Assembly (NCBI GenBank): GCA_963971305.1
Contig: OZ020309.1
Location: 4,085,001 to 4,149,000 of the forward strand
Length of the DNA stretch: 64,000 nucleotides
Direction: 5' to 3'
From: Arcuatula senhousia
Lineage: Eukaryota > Mollusca > Bivalvia > Mytilida > Mytilidae
Of this stretch, positions 60,471 through 64,000 are shown piece after piece; position 1 is the first letter of the stretch; each line of letters starts with the position of its first letter. Made by a program: the position numbers and the translations under genes. The notes beneath the pieces were generated by a model. It made no database searches and was not told the DNA's origin. It was given only the letters and a program-made list of their open reading frames with translations.

Positions 60471-60528
60471 CTAGTTATGTACATCTCCCGATTATATCCG
60501 AAATCGTGCTGCTTGGAGTAAAAGCAAA

Positions 60529-60556
60529 ACTAACTAACTTACTAACTAACTAACGA
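60529..60556. repeat. ACTA-type microsatellite
   Basis: AACTAACTTACTAACTAAC-like short run directly downstream of the hairpin element. Confidence 0.7.
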
Positions 60557-61937
60557 ATTAAAAAACGGGATGGGGGATTTATTTATAGATAAATGGGTTG
60601 GTGCTTTCTTAATTTGAGACCCATGCTTAAAATCGGATGTGCACTTTTTTGGAGGAGGGGTTTGGTCTGCGTTGCAGGCCGGGCAATAACTGCTACTTTG
60701 CGACGGCGACGACGGCGTCGGCGTTTAATGCTATCAATGTTTCAGTGTTGGAGTTATATGAGCACTTTATGTTGACGAAACTAGGTATGCATATGCCCCA
60801 GTAAAGTAGCTTTGGTTTTGTTTTAAAATTTAATAGAAGTTCTTGCACAAGATCGGTTTACTTGAAACACAAAAGTTTATCCTCAAAGCAAAGAGAGATT
60901 CTTTCTGTCCCTTCGACTAGTTGACCGGGACATTTCCATGTAGGACCTTCCATAAACCACAAAAGCGCTCATGAAACAGCTTTTTTAAAACTTACAAAAC
61001 CTTAAGGTTTCCAGAAATTTGTATCTCATTTCTCGTCAGGCGTAGCAAAATTTATTTTCTTGATCTTTGCTGTAGTTTTTATTTCAGATGGATATGAGTA
61101 AGAGAAAACTCAACCGCAGGATGAGAAATGTATCAAAAATAATTTTGCATTCGCTTGTAAGACAATAAATTTAAAGATGAAATGGTAGAATTTTAAAAAT
61201 TTTCTATAAACGTTGGTATAGGGATGATAAACTCTTAATGATCTTCTTCGCTTTCGAGCATGTCTAGAAATTCAACCAAATATGCAAAGCCTTGATTGAT
61301 GTATATTGCTTGTATTATTTTTGCTAATAATAAGCATCCTATATTTAACGGTCTTGTCTTATTCATTTTTGTCATTAATGAGTCATTTAACAATATTTTA
61401 GTTTCTTAATGTGGATATTTAACTTAACATTTTAAGTATGACTATGATTATCTTTAGTTATTCAGCATTTGTCCACATATATTAATACATATAAATGTAA
61501 ATGTTTTTTAAACCGATACTGAACCGAACTCCGAGCATTACCAAAGCTGAATCCTCTTATTACCAGATCATTATCCGCCAATTTTTACATCTATTTTTTT
61601 TAAGGTTTACTCATTTTTTTATACAAATTTTCAACTTGTCTCTAGTACGTATAATAGTCGTGCTTTGATGAAAAATATAGACACATTAAGCAAACAAAAA
61701 CACAACTATCTGATGTTATAGTTTTCGTCATGAACACCACTCAACTTTGACGTTTTTCGTGAATTGTAACTGTATTTTAAAACAGATTTGTATATGCTTT
61801 TACGACTTTTGAGGTTTTTGTGGTACAAATAAAAAGATGGGATTAAATTAATCATTTACATTTCGAAAGACTTTAATTTTGCAACAAAACAAAGTTGTTT
61901 ACTTTTTTATTTAACCTGACAAAACTTATTCGTCGTA
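60557..61937. other. AT-rich stretch inside the 5.7-kb element
   Basis: It contains a short GC-rich run (GCGACGGCGACGACGGCGTC near 60698) and no recognised gene. Confidence 0.35.
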
Positions 61938-62012
61938 CCAAATACAACTTTACGTGAATCCTTCACTGTACTTTCCTGATCATCGTGAATCCACCTTACT
62001 AGGGGTGATTAC

Positions 62013-63904
62013 CTGTTTGTTATGTTATCTATTATTTCCATTACAAATTCTAAAATCTTTGATATAAAAAGGTTCAGGAGCGACATTTGTTAAATGCCAA
62101 CTGGTAAATCAATACTTTCCTCTTTACCATAGCTATACGTTAGTGCTTCACGTAAATTATCATGCGCAAGTAAAACACAAATATAAAGTCAACATTTAGC
62201 AGATTTCATTGTATTTTCATTCGAAAAACTATGTTTTTTTCGTGCTTTATGTTTTATACAATTGTGTCATATAAATTAATTTATAAGGTTGAAACTGATG
62301 TGACATATCTTTAATGTAAAAAAATGTATTTTGTCTAAGGTGGTGTTAACTTCATTAAGTTGTACAATGGACAATAAACATTTAACAATAATTAAATACG
62401 AACAATATATTTAACACGTAACGTTTTATTTGAATCAAACAATAAGTGCTCTCAACTATCAATAAAAATCGGTTGAACTTTAAAAGATTAATCAATATCA
62501 GATATAATAAGCCACATTTGTTTTGAATTCTTTTGAAAGAAACATATAGAATTAAAAATATATCTGTTATACCACTATTTTGATTATGCTGAAAAATTTA
62601 CAAAAGAAATGCAAATGAAGCATTTCAAATAATTAATGAGATTGAAATATAAATATTGTAGTTTTATATATTTTTATATATATTTTACATTCTATTAATT
62701 TACCATGGACAGACCTTTTAGCACTTCAAGGTCTCAAACAATGAAACATAGCCTTTTGTTTGATATCCCAAATAGTTCAAATTACCACTGTGGTTACTAT
62801 GGTAACGATAGTCAATAAAATGAACTGACGTTAACTTTGTTACTAATATACAAAAAATATATTCAATTAGTTAAATCAAAATCATTAAAATCTGTGTCGT
62901 ACAAGGTATTAGCACGGGCCAGATTTTTGGATTTTCACACTCATAATAGGCAAATGTAAAATGACGTCCCCAGCGGTGCTTCATTTGGCTTCCCTGTTCA
63001 AACTTTTTGTTCAAGGCTTTTTTTGATTTTTGATCTTTCGATGTTTTGATTCAAATGCTGCTGATGAGAGGTTAATACTTGAAATATCGATATTCACCAT
63101 TACCAAATTAAGGTAGTACAGTAATAAACAAAATGGTACGATAGAATTTCACACACTTCGTTAATAGAAGAACCTTAGTGCATATGTTTGGAAAATAAAA
63201 TAAAAGGTATAGATGAAAATGAGATGTGTAATAAGTGTACGCGACACAACCTACAATATAAACGTATTTAAAACATCCGCAATGGAAAACAGCAAGCTAC
63301 CTTCAATGTGACCAGCGGTCGCTGCTTGCTATTTTTCAATTGGCCCCTGAACTGAAAATAAACTACATATTATTCAAGCCCAATCCTAAAGTGCAATGAG
63401 ATACCCTCTTCCTGACAAAAAACAATTAACATAAATTCGACTCAATACAAACATAAGGTCAACGTGCTTATTTTTTGTAGAAATGTGTTCGAAAATGGTT
63501 TAGAATTGGTTAGTTTTTTATAGATTATAAAGGGGGAAAATGGTTTTGATTAAATTTGCAAAAGTTCACAGGATAGATATTTGCTTTATTTTGTCAAAAC
63601 TTCCACTCTGGCTAGTTCTTGAAAATAGAACTAAAATCATTTGGTGACCGTTCATTTTCTGCAAAATACACAAGAAAAACCGAATCCTTAACACATTTTA
63701 TATAAATCATCTACCTTGAAAAAAGTACCGGACATGTTAAAAAATGAATATTACAGTTAGGTTTTATCTTAAACGTTTTTTTTCAAAGTTAATCATATAC
63801 ACAACTTTTCAATAGTTAAAAGACAATATTTTTAGTTTGCTCAAATTAGTAACATGCTCAGTTTTTAACCACTGTACATGTACTTCCTCAACTGTTATAT
63901 ACCC
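62013..63904. other. AT-rich stretch, nothing recognised
   Basis: No supported gene, RNA or repeat. Confidence 0.4.
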
Positions 63905-64000
63905 ATTTTTTGGTATTTGCACTTTGAAACCACTTGGTCGATTACCGCTGCTGGTGGATCATAGGTCCCCGAGGGTAATCACAATCCTGGTTTTCAGACT
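63905..64000 (-). repeat. Dispersed repeat with TGGTGGATC, inverted copy, cut by window edge
   Basis: On the minus strand CCAGGATTGTG, CTCGGGGACC, ATCCACCAGCAG and ATCGACCAAGTGGTTTCAAA match 51070-51150. It continues past the window. Confidence 0.65.

Larger units (their letters stand above)
59364..60478 (+). mobile_element. GTGAGC hairpin-ended non-autonomous element (about 1.1 kb)
   Basis: The 5' end is a hairpin (59364-59392). The 3' part has CAAGGTGAGC at 60440-60449, the reverse complement of the 5' start AGCTCACCTTG, followed by a 3' hairpin (60455-60470). The body holds two tandem copies of about 455 bp (from 59444 and from 59899), each with TGAAACTTGGTAGGGTTGTT, ACAAAAAACATGG, GTAACAGATAT and GGAGTTATTGCCC. 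A GTCCGTC minisatellite lies at 59410-59445. No protein is encoded. The layout equals that of the AAGGTC elements in the array. Confidence 0.78.
56285..62007. mobile_element. 5.7-kb TIR element candidate with ATTAC target duplication
   Basis: Inverted repeats of about 70 bp bound the segment, at 56285-56357 and 61938-62007. Both start CACCCCTAGTAAGGTG, and they differ at about four positions plus a 3-bp indel. ATTAC directly flanks both sides (56280-56284 and 62008-62012). A 5-bp duplication with CAC ends is seen in Transib, but the rest of the terminus does not match that consensus, so the superfamily is open. Inside are RT remnants, a cysteine-rich ORF and a hairpin element, but no recognised transposase. 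Confidence 0.72.

Noticed and set aside
60593..60775. 60-residue frame with an Arg run
   Set aside because: The Arg run comes from a short CGACGG repeat; there is no other support.
56285..62007. Firm assignment of the 5.7-kb element to Transib
   Set aside because: Only the CAC start and 5-bp duplication fit; the rest of the terminus does not match and no transposase is visible.

Overview
The window reads as gene-poor nuclear DNA of a bivalve mollusc, most likely a mytilid mussel. It is AT-rich and eukaryotic in style, and I see no intact host gene, rRNA or tRNA. I recognise several repeat types that are common in mussel and oyster genomes: AAGGTCTTTCCC and GTGAGC hairpin-ended repeats, Pao retroelements, Penelope-like reverse transcriptase debris, and TIR elements carrying satellites. 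The organism call rests on memory of those families, not on a search.

Bases 1-35010 are a head-to-tail array of a non-coding unit of about 1,715 bp. It holds 17 complete units, a partial unit at the window edge and a chimaeric terminal unit. Three related shorter elements (11682-13274, 16709-17680, 33119-34089) sit inside the array, each in the same (ATT)n tract about 55 bp after a unit head. Units and nested elements begin with the same kind of 31-nt hairpin and end in TTTAATT. The nested elements also carry a subterminal inverted copy of AAGGTCTTTCCC, a 3' hairpin and AGGTCA direct repeats. The GTGAGC element at 59364-60478 has the same layout with unrelated stem sequence. This resembles non-autonomous Helentron (rolling-circle) architecture.

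Bases 35640-40832 hold a decayed BEL/Pao retroelement on the minus strand. It keeps parts of gag, nucleocapsid, protease, reverse transcriptase and integrase, with stops, frameshifts, a damaged active site and a large internal deletion. A 2.2-kb TIR element (37590-39778) with TA target duplications splits its protease. A 4.6-kb element at 45174-49775 has a different TIR but the same build: CAGT ends, TA duplications, subterminal minisatellites and a related core satellite of about 250 bp. These two form a modular satellite-carrying family.

Bases 40833-45095 hold dispersed repeats, a 159-bp palindromic MITE and a foldback candidate. From 45.8 to 58.8 kb there are at least six 5'-truncated Penelope-like reverse transcriptase remnants on both strands, with shared 3' tails. 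Bases 56285-62007 are bounded by inverted repeats of about 70 bp with a 5-bp ATTAC duplication, so this is a candidate 5.7-kb DNA transposon. It encloses two RT remnants, a small GC-richer cysteine-rich ORF and the GTGAGC hairpin element. The last 2 kb are AT-rich with no recognised gene. The window is therefore nested mobile DNA of several generations rather than a working gene cluster.
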